A DNA stretch of 64,000 nt. Origin: Acidobacteriota bacterium (GTDB lineage: Bacteria; Acidobacteriota; Thermoanaerobaculia; Gp7-AA8). Shown here in pieces: positions 8,803 through 16,832 of this stretch. The notes below the pieces were generated by a model. It did no database searches. It saw nothing but the letters and a program-made list of their open reading frames with translations, and was not told the DNA's origin. Where the stretch lies: positions 1-64,000 of the forward strand of contig JAFATB010000019.1 of NCBI GenBank assembly GCA_019244185.1, read 5' to 3'. Positions within the stretch are counted from its first letter, which is position 1; the number at the start of each line of letters is the position of its first letter. The translations under genes and the position numbers were made by a program.

Positions 8803-9197
8803 CCCACCCACTCCTCGCCGTCCGGTCCGCGTTCTTTCTTCCAGATCGGAACCGTCTCCTTGATGCGATCGATCAGCGCCCGGCACGCCGCGAACGCCTC
8901 GGCACGATGCGGCGACGCAGCCACGATGGCGATCGACGACTCGCCCACGTCGAGTTGTCCCAGCCGATGCTGTACCGCGACGGCCGTCTCCGGGAACTCC
9001 GTCTCGACGTCGCGCACGATGCGCGCGAGCTCCTTCTCCGCCATCGGCCGGTAGGCGTCGTAGAAGATGGACGTGACCGCCTTGCCGTGATGGTGATTGC
9101 GCACGACGCCTTCGAACAGTACGTACGCGCCGTCGGACGCGCGCATCACGCGCGCGACGAGCGCGCGCGGATCGAGGGGAGCGTCGGTGAGGAACAT
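8784..9197 (-). CDS. moaE: Molybdopterin synthase catalytic (large) subunit
   Basis: With MoaD this protein inserts the dithiolene sulfurs into precursor Z to make molybdopterin. It has 137 residues. It carries the GYVLFEGVVRN-like strand (here GAYVLFEGVVRNHHHGK), the YDAYRPMAEKEL segment, QHRLGQLDVGESS and the catalytic region RIKETVPIWKKE with Lys113 and Lys120. It lies 10 bp downstream of moaD. The presence of moaE and moaD implies at least one molybdoenzyme elsewhere; other moa genes are not in the window. Confidence 0.95.
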   Translation of the reverse strand: MFLTDAPLDPRALVARVMRASDGAYVLFEGVVRNHHHGKAVTSIFYDAYRPMAEKELARIVRDVETEFPETAVAVQHRLGQLDVGESSIAIVAASPHRAEAFAACRALIDRIKETVPIWKKERGPDGEEWVGWQGRS

Positions 9198-9207
9198 CGG
9201 GGAAAGT

Positions 9208-9453
9208 CTATCCCCCCGCCACCGGCGGGATGAACGCGAGTTCGTCGCCGTCGCGCAGCACGCTGTCGGGCGCGGCGTAGCTCTCGTTGATCGCCGTCAT
9301 CGGCGGCTGCAGGTAGTCGTGCAGCAGCGGATGTTCGTCGCGCAGCGACTGCCAGACGTCGCGCGCGGTGGTGCCTTCCGCGAGCACGAGGTCGCGCGTG
9401 TCGGCGCCGGCGATGTCGCGCAGCACGGCGAAGAAGAGGAGCCTCACCTTCAT
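9208..9453 (-). CDS. moaD: Molybdopterin synthase sulfur-carrier (small) subunit
   Basis: This ubiquitin-like sulfur carrier of 81 residues is paired with MoaE. The fold markers VRLLFFAVLRDIAG and DGDELAFIPPVAGG are present. It ends in the required Gly-Gly, whose terminal carboxylate becomes the thiocarboxylate. A TAGAAT box (9461-9466, minus strand) is only 7 bases before the ATG, so the transcript probably begins at or next to the start codon. First gene of the moaD-moaE-Nudix-MBL run. Confidence 0.95.
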   Translation of the reverse strand: MKVRLLFFAVLRDIAGADTRDLVLAEGTTARDVWQSLRDEHPLLHDYLQPPMTAINESYAAPDSVLRDGDELAFIPPVAGG

Positions 9454-9460
9454 CGGTTGG

Positions 9461-9477
9461 ATTCTAGTCGTTAGAAT
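9461..9477. promoter_or_regulatory. Back-to-back TAGAAT boxes (moaD / 9488 gene)
   Basis: Two perfect TAGAAT hexamers sit in divergent orientation in a 34-bp intergenic gap. The one at 9461-9466 faces moaD with 7 bases to ATG. The one at 9472-9477 faces the plus-strand gene with 10 bases to ATG 9488. The gap leaves little room for normal leaders or upstream regulator sites. Confidence 0.6.
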
Positions 9478-9487
9478 GACGTCCTCG

Positions 9488-9697
9488 ATGCCTCGCTTCG
9501 ACGCGCAAACGATCGTCCGCGACGCGCTTTCCCTCCATCCAAGCGCGCGCTGGGTCTTCGCCGCGTATCACCTCAGCGGCTGCCGCGGCTGCGAGCGTTC
9601 CGATCACGAAACGCTCGCCGAGCTCGCCGACGGTTACCGCATTCCGCTCGAACGCTTCCTCGCGGATCTCAACTCGCTGCTAGAACGCCCAGCGTAA
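9488..9697 (+). CDS. Small CxxC redox-type protein (DUF1858-like)
   Basis: The protein has 69 residues. The layout HPSARWVFAAYHLSGCRGC followed by ETLAELADGYRIP and FLADLNSLL matches the DUF1858 / hybrid-cluster-associated disulfide family, whose members carry one CxxC. The cysteines CRGC (about residues 33-36) could form a redox disulfide or bind metal. I chose ATG 9488 over ATG 9476 because the TAGAAT box at 9472-9477 overlaps the earlier ATG. The 3' end overlaps the convergent outer-membrane gene by 18 bp. Confidence 0.75.
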   Translation: MPRFDAQTIVRDALSLHPSARWVFAAYHLSGCRGCERSDHETLAELADGYRIPLERFLADLNSLLERPA

Positions 9698-10348
9698 GCC
9701 GACCGTCGTGTGGACGTTGTGCGGCCGCGGGATGGAGAATCCCGGGACATCCGGAAAGTCTTCTCTGTGGAAGGGCGACGCGGTGGCGACGTCGGAAAGA
9801 TTGCCTTCCAGCGCAAAGTGATCGCTGAAGTTCCACGACACGCCGCCGCCGAACATCAGTCCCCAGTTCGAGCGCGTTCCCTCGAACACCGACACGTTGC
9901 CGGCCGCGTTCGTGCGTCCGTTCGCGTGATACATCGCGTACGCCGGGCCGCCCATCAGATGGAAGCGGAACGTCCCGTGCGGATTGATGCGGAAGACGAG
10001 CGGCACGCTGATGGTGGTGACGTCGAGGTTGCCGGCGTCGAGCGCGATGCCGTCGCTGTCGGATTGCTTGATCGCAAGCGGCGCGTGCGTGAACGTTCCT
10101 TCCGCGCGCACGGCCCAGCGGTCGGCGAACGCGTGCTGCAGATCGACGGAGAGTCCGGCGCGGGTCTTCGCCGAGAGCGTCACCTTCGTCGCAGGCGTCG
10201 ACTGGTCGCCGCCGACGAGGCGGATGCGGCGCTCGACGAAGTCGCCGAAGACGAACGGACCGGTGTGGATGCCGAGGCTCCAGTCCTGGGCCGCGGCGGG
10301 GAAGGTGAAGGCGGCGAGGAGCGCGGAAAGCAGCAGGGTTTTCTTCAT
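9680..10348 (-). CDS. Outer-membrane beta-barrel protein
   Basis: The protein has 222 residues. A clear signal peptide (MKKTLLLSALLAAFTFPAAAQ) is followed by alternating amphipathic strands of the OmpW/opacity-protein type, and it ends in phenylalanine (GLRWAF), the usual signal for BAM-dependent insertion. No catalytic residues are evident, so it is probably a small porin or adhesin-like barrel. Its 3' end overlaps the CxxC gene by 18 bp in convergent orientation. A 476-bp non-coding stretch lies upstream. Confidence 0.85.
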   Translation of the reverse strand: MKKTLLLSALLAAFTFPAAAQDWSLGIHTGPFVFGDFVERRIRLVGGDQSTPATKVTLSAKTRAGLSVDLQHAFADRWAVRAEGTFTHAPLAIKQSDSDGIALDAGNLDVTTISVPLVFRINPHGTFRFHLMGGPAYAMYHANGRTNAAGNVSVFEGTRSNWGLMFGGGVSWNFSDHFALEGNLSDVATASPFHREDFPDVPGFSIPRPHNVHTTVGLRWAF

Positions 10349-10744
10349 GACGGCGGTCAGAATTGCAACCGCGAAGCCAGCGATGGCAAAAGTTTCCGGC
10401 GCGGAACGGCGCGCGGCGTCATGCGCCTTTTTTCACAAGCCTCGTCGTATGTCGCTTGAAACCTGAGACTTCGACGGTTCCGGACGACGCCGCAGGGACG
10501 AAGACTGGTTATTCGCAGGCGTTCGGAGCAAGTTGGCCTGCTTCTGGCAGTAAGCCGGAGCACGATGATTTTGGTTTCGACAGAAATTGCGAAACCGCAC
10601 TTGCGCGGGTCCAACCTGATCTGCCTGCGCCAAGTGGCCGCTGCGGGCTCCCTCCTTGACTATTGGACCGATTTTGGACGATTACTCACTTAGCTTCCTT
10701 GAACCCTACCAACCAGCCGCAGCGGTCCAGCCTGATGTACCACA

Positions 10745-10766
10745 AACGGAGCCGAAAGGCTCCGTT
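10745..10766. other. Perfect 9-bp hairpin with GAAA loop
   Basis: AACGGAGCC, loop GAAA, GGCTCCGTT form an ideal GNRA-capped stem 59 bases before the polA start. There is no T-run after it, so it is not a standard terminator. It may end a small RNA read from the preceding 400 bases, or act in the polA 5' region. Confidence 0.6.
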
Positions 10767-10809
10767 AGTGCTTTCAGGGGCAAACTGCGAACCACCGCGC
10801 TGACGAACC

Positions 10810-10815
10810 TATAAT
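10810..10815 (+). promoter_or_regulatory. Consensus TATAAT box for polA
   Basis: A perfect -10 hexamer lies 9 bases before the polA ATG, predicting an initiation point at or within one or two bases of the start codon. No clear -35 TTGACA match is visible at the usual spacing. Confidence 0.65.
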
Positions 10816-10824
10816 CCGCCCCCG

Positions 10825-13485
10825 ATGGCTCGCGCGAAAAAACCGTCGTTGTTCATCATCGACGGCTCGAACAACGTCTACCGCTCCTACTACGCCATCC
10901 GCAACCTGACGAACTCGGCCGGCTTCTCCACGAACGCGGTCTACGGCTTCGTCACCACGCTGCGCAAGCTGCTCAAGGATCACGACCCCGACTGCATCGC
11001 CGTCGCGTTCGACGAGGGACAGGAGACCGCGCGCTCGACGCAGTACGAGGACTACAAGAAAGATCGCAAGCCGATGCCCGACGACCTCGTCGTGCAGATG
11101 CCGCTGGTCTACGAAGTGCTCGAAGGCTTCCACATCCCGATCATCCGCTCCTCGGAATGGGAAGCGGATGACTTCATCGGCTCGCTCGCCTGCACCGCGC
11201 GCGACCGCGGCTACGACGTCGTCATCGCCACGAGCGACAAGGACTTTTTCCAGCTCGTCGGCGACGGCATCCGCTTCTACCACACGGGACGCGAGACGCT
11301 CTACGACGCGAAAGGCGTCGAGGAAGCGTTCGGCCTGCCGCCGGAGAAAGTCGTCGACGTGATGGCGATCTGGGGCGACTCGATCGACAACATCCCCGGC
11401 GTCCCCGGCATCGGCGAGAAGGGCGCGAAAGGTCTCATCCAGCAGTTCGGCTCGCTCGAAGACGTCTACGCGCATCTCGACGAAGTCGCGAAGCCGGCAA
11501 TGCGCAAGAAGCTCGAAGAGCATCGCGACAAGGCGTTCCTCTCGCGCGACCTCGCGCGCATCAAATGCGATCTCACGCTCGACATCGACTTCGAGACGCT
11601 GAAACGCCGCGATCCCGATCGCGCGAAGCTGCACGACGTCTTCTCGCGCCTCGAGTTCGCGTCGCTGATGCAGGAGTTCCTGCCTGCCGCCCCCGAGGAG
11701 CCGAAGGAGTACCGGATCGCCACCGCGCCGGAAGAAATTCAGGAACTGGTGAACGGCGCGGATGCGATCGCACTCTGGGTCGAGCCGCGCACGATCGAAG
11801 GCTTCGACGCGCCGATCGCGGCGTCGCTGTCCGTGCGCAATTCCGAGTCGCTGATCGTGCCGCTCACGGAGTCGTTCGGCGGCAACCCGGAGCTCGCCTC
11901 GGCATTCCGCGAAGTCCTCGGCAGCGACCGGCTGTTCATCACCTACGACGCGAAGGCGCAATCGCGCCGCCTGCGCGCCGCCGGCTGGCCCGTGCCCGCG
12001 CGCTGGGCGGACGTCATGCTGATGTCGTACGTCCTCAACCCCGGCCTGCCGAGCCACGCACTCGCGAACATCGCCCGCGACCGCCTCAAGCAGGACGTCG
12101 CCGTGCGCAAGGACGTGCAGAAGACGGCGCCGCTCTTCGCCCTCGATCACGAGCTCGGCTCCAGCCCCCTCTCGCCATACCAGCAGTATCTCGGCGACAA
12201 GTCCGATCTCGCGCTCGCGCTCCACGCGCAACTCGAGCCGGAGCTCCGCCGCGACGACGCGCTCGCCGACATCTACGAGCGCATCGAGATGCCGCTCTTC
12301 CCCGTCCTCGCCTCGCTCGAAGAGCGCGGCATCCGCGTCGACGTCTCGCTTCTCGACAGCATGTCGAAGACGATGGGCGCGACCCTCGCCGAGCTCGAGG
12401 CGCAGATCTACAAAGAGGCCGGCCAGGAGTTCAACATCAACTCGCCGCTGCAGCTCGGCCAGATCCTGTTCGAGAAGCTGCAGTACCCCGTCATCAAGAA
12501 GACCAAGACGACGAAGAGCTATTCGACGAGCGTCGAGGTCCTCGAAGAGCTCGCGAGCCACGGCTTCGTCGTGCCGCAGCTGATCCTGCAGCATCGCGAG
12601 CTGCACAAACTCAAGGGCACGTACATCGACGCGCTGCCGCAGCTCGTCGGCGCCGACGGCCGCGTGCACACGACGTTCAATCAGGCCGTCGCGGCGACGG
12701 GACGCCTCTCGTCATCCGATCCGAATCTGCAGAACATCCCCATCCGCACGCAGACCGGCCGCGAGATCCGCAAGGCCTTCGTCGCCGACGAAGGTTCCGT
12801 GCTGCTCTCCGCCGACTATTCACAGGTGGAACTGCGCATCCTCGCGCACATGTCGCAGGACGAGTCGCTCATCGAGACGTTCCGCCGCGGCGACGACATC
12901 CACCGCGCGACCGCTTCGAAGATGTTCGACATCCCGCCGCAGGACCTCACGGCCGAACAACGCCGCGCGGCGAAGGTGATCAACTTCGGCGTGCTGTACG
13001 GGATGTCGGCGTTCCGCCTGTCGAACGAGCTGTCGATCTCGACGGCCCAGGCGAAGGACTGGATCGACGCATACTTTTCGCGCTACCCGAAAATTCAGGA
13101 GTATCTCGACCGCACGCTCGACGAGGCGCGCAGCAGCGGCAAGGTCACCACGCTGTTCGGCCGCGTGCGCTACATCCCCGAGATTCACAACCGCTCGTTC
13201 ACCGTGCGCGGCAACGCGGAGCGCATGGCGATCAACGCGCCGATCCAGGGCACGGCCGCCGATCTGCTCAAGCTCGCGATGATCGCACTCGAGAAGAAGC
13301 TGAGCGCGAGCGCCGCGCGCATGTTGCTGACGGTGCACGACGAAATCGTGATCGAGGCGCCCGAATCCGCCGCCGACGACGTGGCGGGAATCGTGAAAGA
13401 CACGATGGAAAGCATTTACCCGCTCGCCGTGCCGCTCGCCGTCGACGCGCACTGGGGCAAGAGCTGGTACGACGCCAAAGAGTGA
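10825..13485 (+). CDS. polA: DNA polymerase I
   Basis: This repair and Okazaki-fragment polymerase has 886 residues. The N-terminal 5'-3' nuclease domain occupies about residues 1-290, with EWEADDFIGSLA, TSDKDFFQLV and IPGVPGIGEKGA. The polymerase domain carries motif A (SADYSQVELRILAHM), motif B (RRAAKVINFGVLYGMSAF) and motif C (LLTVHDEIVIEAP). The middle 3'-5' exonuclease region (about 295-475) has lost most ligands. The DTE of motif I reads WVE and the motif II aspartate is not at its place, while a motif III-like aspartate (GDKSDLALAL) remains. Proofreading is therefore probably absent, as in Taq polymerase. The stop overlaps the next gene (GTGA). Confidence 0.96.
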   Translation: MARAKKPSLFIIDGSNNVYRSYYAIRNLTNSAGFSTNAVYGFVTTLRKLLKDHDPDCIAVAFDEGQETARSTQYEDYKKDRKPMPDDLVVQMPLVYEVLEGFHIPIIRSSEWEADDFIGSLACTARDRGYDVVIATSDKDFFQLVGDGIRFYHTGRETLYDAKGVEEAFGLPPEKVVDVMAIWGDSIDNIPGVPGIGEKGAKGLIQQFGSLEDVYAHLDEVAKPAMRKKLEEHRDKAFLSRDLARIKCDLTLDIDFETLKRRDPDRAKLHDVFSRLEFASLMQEFLPAAPEEPKEYRIATAPEEIQELVNGADAIALWVEPRTIEGFDAPIAASLSVRNSESLIVPLTESFGGNPELASAFREVLGSDRLFITYDAKAQSRRLRAAGWPVPARWADVMLMSYVLNPGLPSHALANIARDRLKQDVAVRKDVQKTAPLFALDHELGSSPLSPYQQYLGDKSDLALALHAQLEPELRRDDALADIYERIEMPLFPVLASLEERGIRVDVSLLDSMSKTMGATLAELEAQIYKEAGQEFNINSPLQLGQILFEKLQYPVIKKTKTTKSYSTSVEVLEELASHGFVVPQLILQHRELHKLKGTYIDALPQLVGADGRVHTTFNQAVAATGRLSSSDPNLQNIPIRTQTGREIRKAFVADEGSVLLSADYSQVELRILAHMSQDESLIETFRRGDDIHRATASKMFDIPPQDLTAEQRRAAKVINFGVLYGMSAFRLSNELSISTAQAKDWIDAYFSRYPKIQEYLDRTLDEARSSGKVTTLFGRVRYIPEIHNRSFTVRGNAERMAINAPIQGTAADLLKLAMIALEKKLSASAARMLLTVHDEIVIEAPESAADDVAGIVKDTMESIYPLAVPLAVDAHWGKSWYDAKE

Positions 13486-14180
13486 CTCGCCGACGCCTCG
13501 CTTCCGTCCTGTTCCTCGTTTGCGTGACGTGCAAACCGGCGCCGCCGCAACCGGCAACGCCCGCCGCCTCCGGCCCGCAGATCCGCGCCACCGTCGTGAC
13601 GATCCGCACGACGACGCTCCCCGAGAACAAGAGCATCACGCACACGCTCGTCATCGCCGGCGACCACGCCCGCGCGACGAACGAGCACGACACGTGGCGC
13701 CTCTACGACACGAAGGCAAACACGGTCACGTACGTCGATGACATCGCGAAGACGATCCGCACGGAAACGCTCGCGCAAATCGTCAAACGCCGCCACGGCG
13801 CACTCGCGAACGCGCTCCCCGAGCACTACCCGCGCGCCACGCTGACCCACGGCACGAAACGCACGCTGCAAGGCGTCACCGCCGAGCAGTCGATCATCAC
13901 CGCCGCGACGTTCCGCCACGAGCTCTGGCTCGGCGAACATCCCGCCATCCCCCGCGGCCTCTTCGCGCTGATGCACGCGAGCGAACCGCTTTCGTCCCCC
14001 CTCGCCCCAATGATGCGCGACGTCGAGGAGCCGCTCCTCGCCACCCGCGCGTTCCCCCTCGCCGAGCACATCGAGATGACGTTCGGCAACTCGAAGATCG
14101 CCGTCGACCGCGAGGTCGTGTCGATCGCGCAGCAAAACGTGCCGGCATCGCTGGTGACGGTACCGGCGTATCGCCGTTGA
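13482..14180 (+). CDS. Putative secreted lipoprotein
   Basis: The protein has 232 residues and starts at GTG 13482, overlapping the polA stop as GTGA. The N-terminus is signal-like with cysteines at positions 15 and 18 (LVCVTC), but neither fits a standard lipobox well. The mature part resembles the beta-rich DUF4412-like or LolA-like layout (ATNEHDTWRLYDTKANTVTY), a weak similarity by eye. It is probably periplasmic. It ends flush against inverted-repeat element 2. No function is assigned. Confidence 0.65.
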   Translation: MTRRRLASVLFLVCVTCKPAPPQPATPAASGPQIRATVVTIRTTTLPENKSITHTLVIAGDHARATNEHDTWRLYDTKANTVTYVDDIAKTIRTETLAQIVKRRHGALANALPEHYPRATLTHGTKRTLQGVTAEQSIITAATFRHELWLGEHPAIPRGLFALMHASEPLSSPLAPMMRDVEEPLLATRAFPLAEHIEMTFGNSKIAVDREVVSIAQQNVPASLVTVPAYRR

Positions 14181-14356
14181 GGGACCGACGAGGAGCGCCT
14201 CCGGCGGGCCGGCGCGGCCGGCGGCGCTAAGGGCTTAGCCAGTACGCACGTGCGGCTGCAGTCAACGACGTTAACCGCGACCGCACGTGCGTCTAGGCTA
14301 GGCCCTTAGCGCTGCCGGCCGCGCCGGCCCGCCGGAGGCGCTCCCGGTCGGTTCCC
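14181..14356. repeat. Long intergenic inverted-repeat element, copy 2 (best preserved)
   Basis: This copy fills exactly the space between the stop codons of two convergent genes. Arms of about 76 bases pair almost completely. The first 30-base stretch from GAGCGCCTCCGG onward is identical in both arms, followed by GCGCTAAGGGC and GCACGTGCGG. The loop (about 14258-14280) contains the palindrome-like AACGACGTTAAC. Family members are at 2552, 20466 (half) and 62569. Confidence 0.93.
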
Positions 14357-16234
14357 TCAAAGCACGATTCGCGCATCGCCAGCGCGTTTCGTGACGCCTT
14401 CGCGGTCGAGCCATTCGAGAAGGGGGATCGCGACTTTGCGCGAGATGCCGAAGAAATCCTTGAAGGCGCCGACGTCGAGCGTCGTGCCTTTGCGGGCTGC
14501 GAGTTTTTCGCGGGCGTTGGCGAGCACGTCGCGGTGGAGGTAGACCCCTTCGGCGAGGCGGACGAGCGTACCTTGCTTCACGAGGTACGAGATCACGCCT
14601 TCGATGACTTTCGGCTTCTGCGGAATCGCCTTGATGATCTCGGAGACCGCGGGCGTTTGCAGGCCGGCTTCGGCGAATTTCGCCTCGATGGCGCGGGCCA
14701 GCTCGCCTTCGGCGCCGCCGAGGGTTTTGGAGCGGCCGGGGATGTCGAGCGCGTCGCCCTGGACCGTGGCGATTCGTTGATTGGCGAGATCGGCGAGGAG
14801 GAAATTGATGGGTGCGCCGTGCGGGAGGAGCTTCTGCACGAACTCGCTCTTGGGAACGTTCACCGCCATCTTGTTCGACTTGAAATAGCGGTCCAGGAAC
14901 TCCATCGCGCGGCGGCGAAAATCGGCGATCAGGTCGGCGTGCAGGAAGGTTGCGCCGACGCTCACGACGTTCGGCACGCGCTTCAGTTCCTTCGCGAGCG
15001 TTTGCGTGCGGATGCCGGTGCGTGCCTGCAGCTCGTCCATCGAGACGCCGCGTAAGCCGGCGAGCTTCGCCATCAGTTCGACGCGTTGGACGAGCGAGCC
15101 GTGGGCGAGCGTGTCGAGCAATTCCGCGCGCGTGCCGCGGCTCAGCTTCGGGAGATGCGCGTCGAGGATGGCGCCGCCGCCGATCGTGAACGCGGGCGAG
15201 TAGCGGCGGATCACGAAGCGATCGCCGGCGACGGCCACGATCGGCGCTTCGAGCCGCACTTGTGCGAACGCGGTGGCGCCCGGCGCGAGCTTGCCGTCGG
15301 TGTCGTCGACGAAGCGCAACGTGCCGAGGAGCTCGGCGGACAGGTGGTGGAAGCGGATGCGCGTTTGTTCGGCGAGCGGCTTCGCGTCAGGCAGCAGCTC
15401 GAGCTGCACGGTGATCACCTGCGATGGGCGGAGCGTGTCCGGATGCAGCACCTGCTGACCGCGGCGGAGCTCTTCGAGCGGAATGTCGCTGAGGTTCATC
15501 GACGTCCGCTCGCCCGCGGACGCTTGTTCGCGCGGCTCGCCGTGCACTTGGACGCCGCGCGCGCGGCTGCGGCGCGCGCCGGGGAGCACTTCCACCTCGT
15601 CTTCGATGCGCACGCTGCCCGAGTACGTCGTGCCGGTGATCACGGAGCCGAAGCCTTTCATCGTAAACACGCGATCGATGGGCAGGCGGAAGACGCGCGT
15701 CGTTGCGTCGCGATCGTCGACCTCCGCGACCGATTGCAGCAGCGCGGCGCGCAATGCGTCGAGTCCCGCGCCCGTCGTGCTGCTCGCGGCGACGATCGGC
15801 TTGCCGTCGAGGAAACTGCCGGCGACGAGGTCTTCGATCTCGAGGCGCACGAGGTCGAGGATGTCGGGGTCGACGAGATCGCTCTTCGTGATGGCGACGA
15901 CGCCGGTGCGGATGCCGAGGAGGCGGCAGATCGCGAAATGCTCGCGGGTCTGCGGCATGATCGACTCGTCGGCGGCGACGACGAGGAGCGCGGAGTCGAT
16001 GCCGCCGATGCCCGCGAGCATGTTCTTCACGAAGCGCTCGTGGCCGGGGACGTCGATGAAGCCGATCTGGTAGTCGTCGGTGAACCAGCTCGCGAATCCG
16101 AGGTCGATCGTGATGCCGCGGCGCTTCTCCTCGGGGAGGCGGTCGGTGTCGATGCCGGTGAGCGCGCGGACGAGCGAGGTCTTGCCGTGGTCGATGTGAC
16201 CCGCGGTGCCGACGACGCGTTTCTTGCGAGCCAT
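14357..16234 (-). CDS. selB: Selenocysteine-specific elongation factor SelB
   Basis: This GTPase delivers Sec-tRNA(Sec) to UGA codons marked by a SECIS element. It has 625 residues, close to E. coli SelB (614). G1 is [13 protein letters not shown], followed by [11 protein letters not shown]3 [12 protein letters not shown] and G4 ITKSDL. EF-Tu-like beta-barrels follow to about residue 370. Winged-helix repeats at the C-terminus bind SECIS, the last reading [20 protein letters not shown]. Start ATG 16234 (MARKKRVVG) has a TACGAT box 9 bases upstream. selA, selD and tRNA-Sec are not in the window. Confidence 0.95.
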   Translation of the reverse strand: MARKKRVVGTAGHIDHGKTSLVRALTGIDTDRLPEEKRRGITIDLGFASWFTDDYQIGFIDVPGHERFVKNMLAGIGGIDSALLVVAADESIMPQTREHFAICRLLGIRTGVVAITKSDLVDPDILDLVRLEIEDLVAGSFLDGKPIVAASSTTGAGLDALRAALLQSVAEVDDRDATTRVFRLPIDRVFTMKGFGSVITGTTYSGSVRIEDEVEVLPGARRSRARGVQVHGEPREQASAGERTSMNLSDIPLEELRRGQQVLHPDTLRPSQVITVQLELLPDAKPLAEQTRIRFHHLSAELLGTLRFVDDTDGKLAPGATAFAQVRLEAPIVAVAGDRFVIRRYSPAFTIGGGAILDAHLPKLSRGTRAELLDTLAHGSLVQRVELMAKLAGLRGVSMDELQARTGIRTQTLAKELKRVPNVVSVGATFLHADLIADFRRRAMEFLDRYFKSNKMAVNVPKSEFVQKLLPHGAPINFLLADLANQRIATVQGDALDIPGRSKTLGGAEGELARAIEAKFAEAGLQTPAVSEIIKAIPQKPKVIEGVISYLVKQGTLVRLAEGVYLHRDVLANAREKLAARKGTTLDVGAFKDFFGISRKVAIPLLEWLDREGVTKRAGDARIVL

Positions 16235-16243
16235 GCGGGGCGC

Positions 16244-16253
16244 ATCGTACATT
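16244..16253. promoter_or_regulatory. Overlapping divergent -10 boxes (selB / 16260 gene)
   Basis: TACGAT on the minus strand (16244-16249) is 9 bases from the selB ATG. TACATT on the plus strand (16248-16253) is 6 bases from ATG 16260. The two boxes share two bases, so the two promoters may exclude each other. Confidence 0.5.
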
Positions 16254-16259
16254 CGCGCG

Positions 16260-16832
16260 ATGATCGAGTTCGAGGGGCGTGTCGATGCGGCGCTGCTGGA
16301 GCGCATCGGAAACACCGCGCCGCGCAACCGCGTCCTCGTCATCCTCGGCGGGATCCTGCTCGCCGCCGGCATCGCCGGATTCGTCCTGCAGCCGCCGCCG
16401 CTCGACTACCGCCGGCACTCGCTGGCGATCTTCGTCGCGCTCATCGGCGGCTACTACTTGACCCGCGGACTCGCGAAGCCGAACGTGCTGCAGACGCCGC
16501 TCGACATGCCGATGAACGGCGCGGCGACCGAAGAGCGGCTCACGCTGCATCGCGCCGACGACACCGAGCACGTGCCGTGGACGTCGTTCTCGCGCGCGCT
16601 GGTGCGCGACGACTACGTGCTGCTCTATCGCTCGCAGTTCTTCATCTACATCTTCGCGAAGACGTTCTTCCGCGATGCCGCGAGCTGGGACGAGTTCCGC
16701 GCGATCGTCGGGCGGCATGTCGCGCCGGAGCGGTTCGAGACGGTGCCGCGCGTCGTGACCGCGCTGCTCGTGTGGGCGGCCATCATCGCCGCGGCCGTCT
16801 TCGCGCGCATCTACTTCACGCGGTCGGGATAG
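16260..16832 (+). CDS. YcxB-like membrane protein
   Basis: The protein has 190 residues. It has two hydrophobic helices at about 26-45 and 52-70, a soluble domain with VPWTSFSRALVRDDYVLLYRS and FIYIFAKTFFRDAASWDEFR (the YcxB-type C-terminal layout), and a final helix at about 162-182. The function of this family is unknown. The start at 16260 follows a TACATT box by 6 bases. The 3' end overlaps the convergent DUF72 gene by 22 bp. Confidence 0.78.
   Translation: MIEFEGRVDAALLERIGNTAPRNRVLVILGGILLAAGIAGFVLQPPPLDYRRHSLAIFVALIGGYYLTRGLAKPNVLQTPLDMPMNGAATEERLTLHRADDTEHVPWTSFSRALVRDDYVLLYRSQFFIYIFAKTFFRDAASWDEFRAIVGRHVAPERFETVPRVVTALLVWAAIIAAAVFARIYFTRSG

Larger units (their letters stand above)
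10349..10824. other. 476-bp non-coding stretch between divergent genes
   Basis: The stretch separates the outer-membrane barrel gene (minus) and polA (plus). No convincing gene is visible on either strand. Composition is less GC-rich than the flanking genes. It contains an imperfect 13-base direct repeat, GGTCCAACCTGAT (10608-10620) and GGTCCAGCCTGAT (10724-10736), and the hairpin at 10745-10766. A structured RNA or a decayed gene are both possible; I could not match it to a known RNA family. Confidence 0.5.

Noticed and set aside
10349..10824. 6S RNA, cobalamin riboswitch or integron attC site
   Set aside because: I tried to fit the closing stem and bubble of 6S RNA, riboswitch boxes and attC ends but found no convincing match. 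Left as unassigned non-coding sequence.
10774..12669. Minus-strand frame of 631 codons opposite polA, and a similar plus-strand one at 22878-24908
   Set aside because: Low-complexity Arg/Glu/Val-rich antisense translations of real genes, with no family features.
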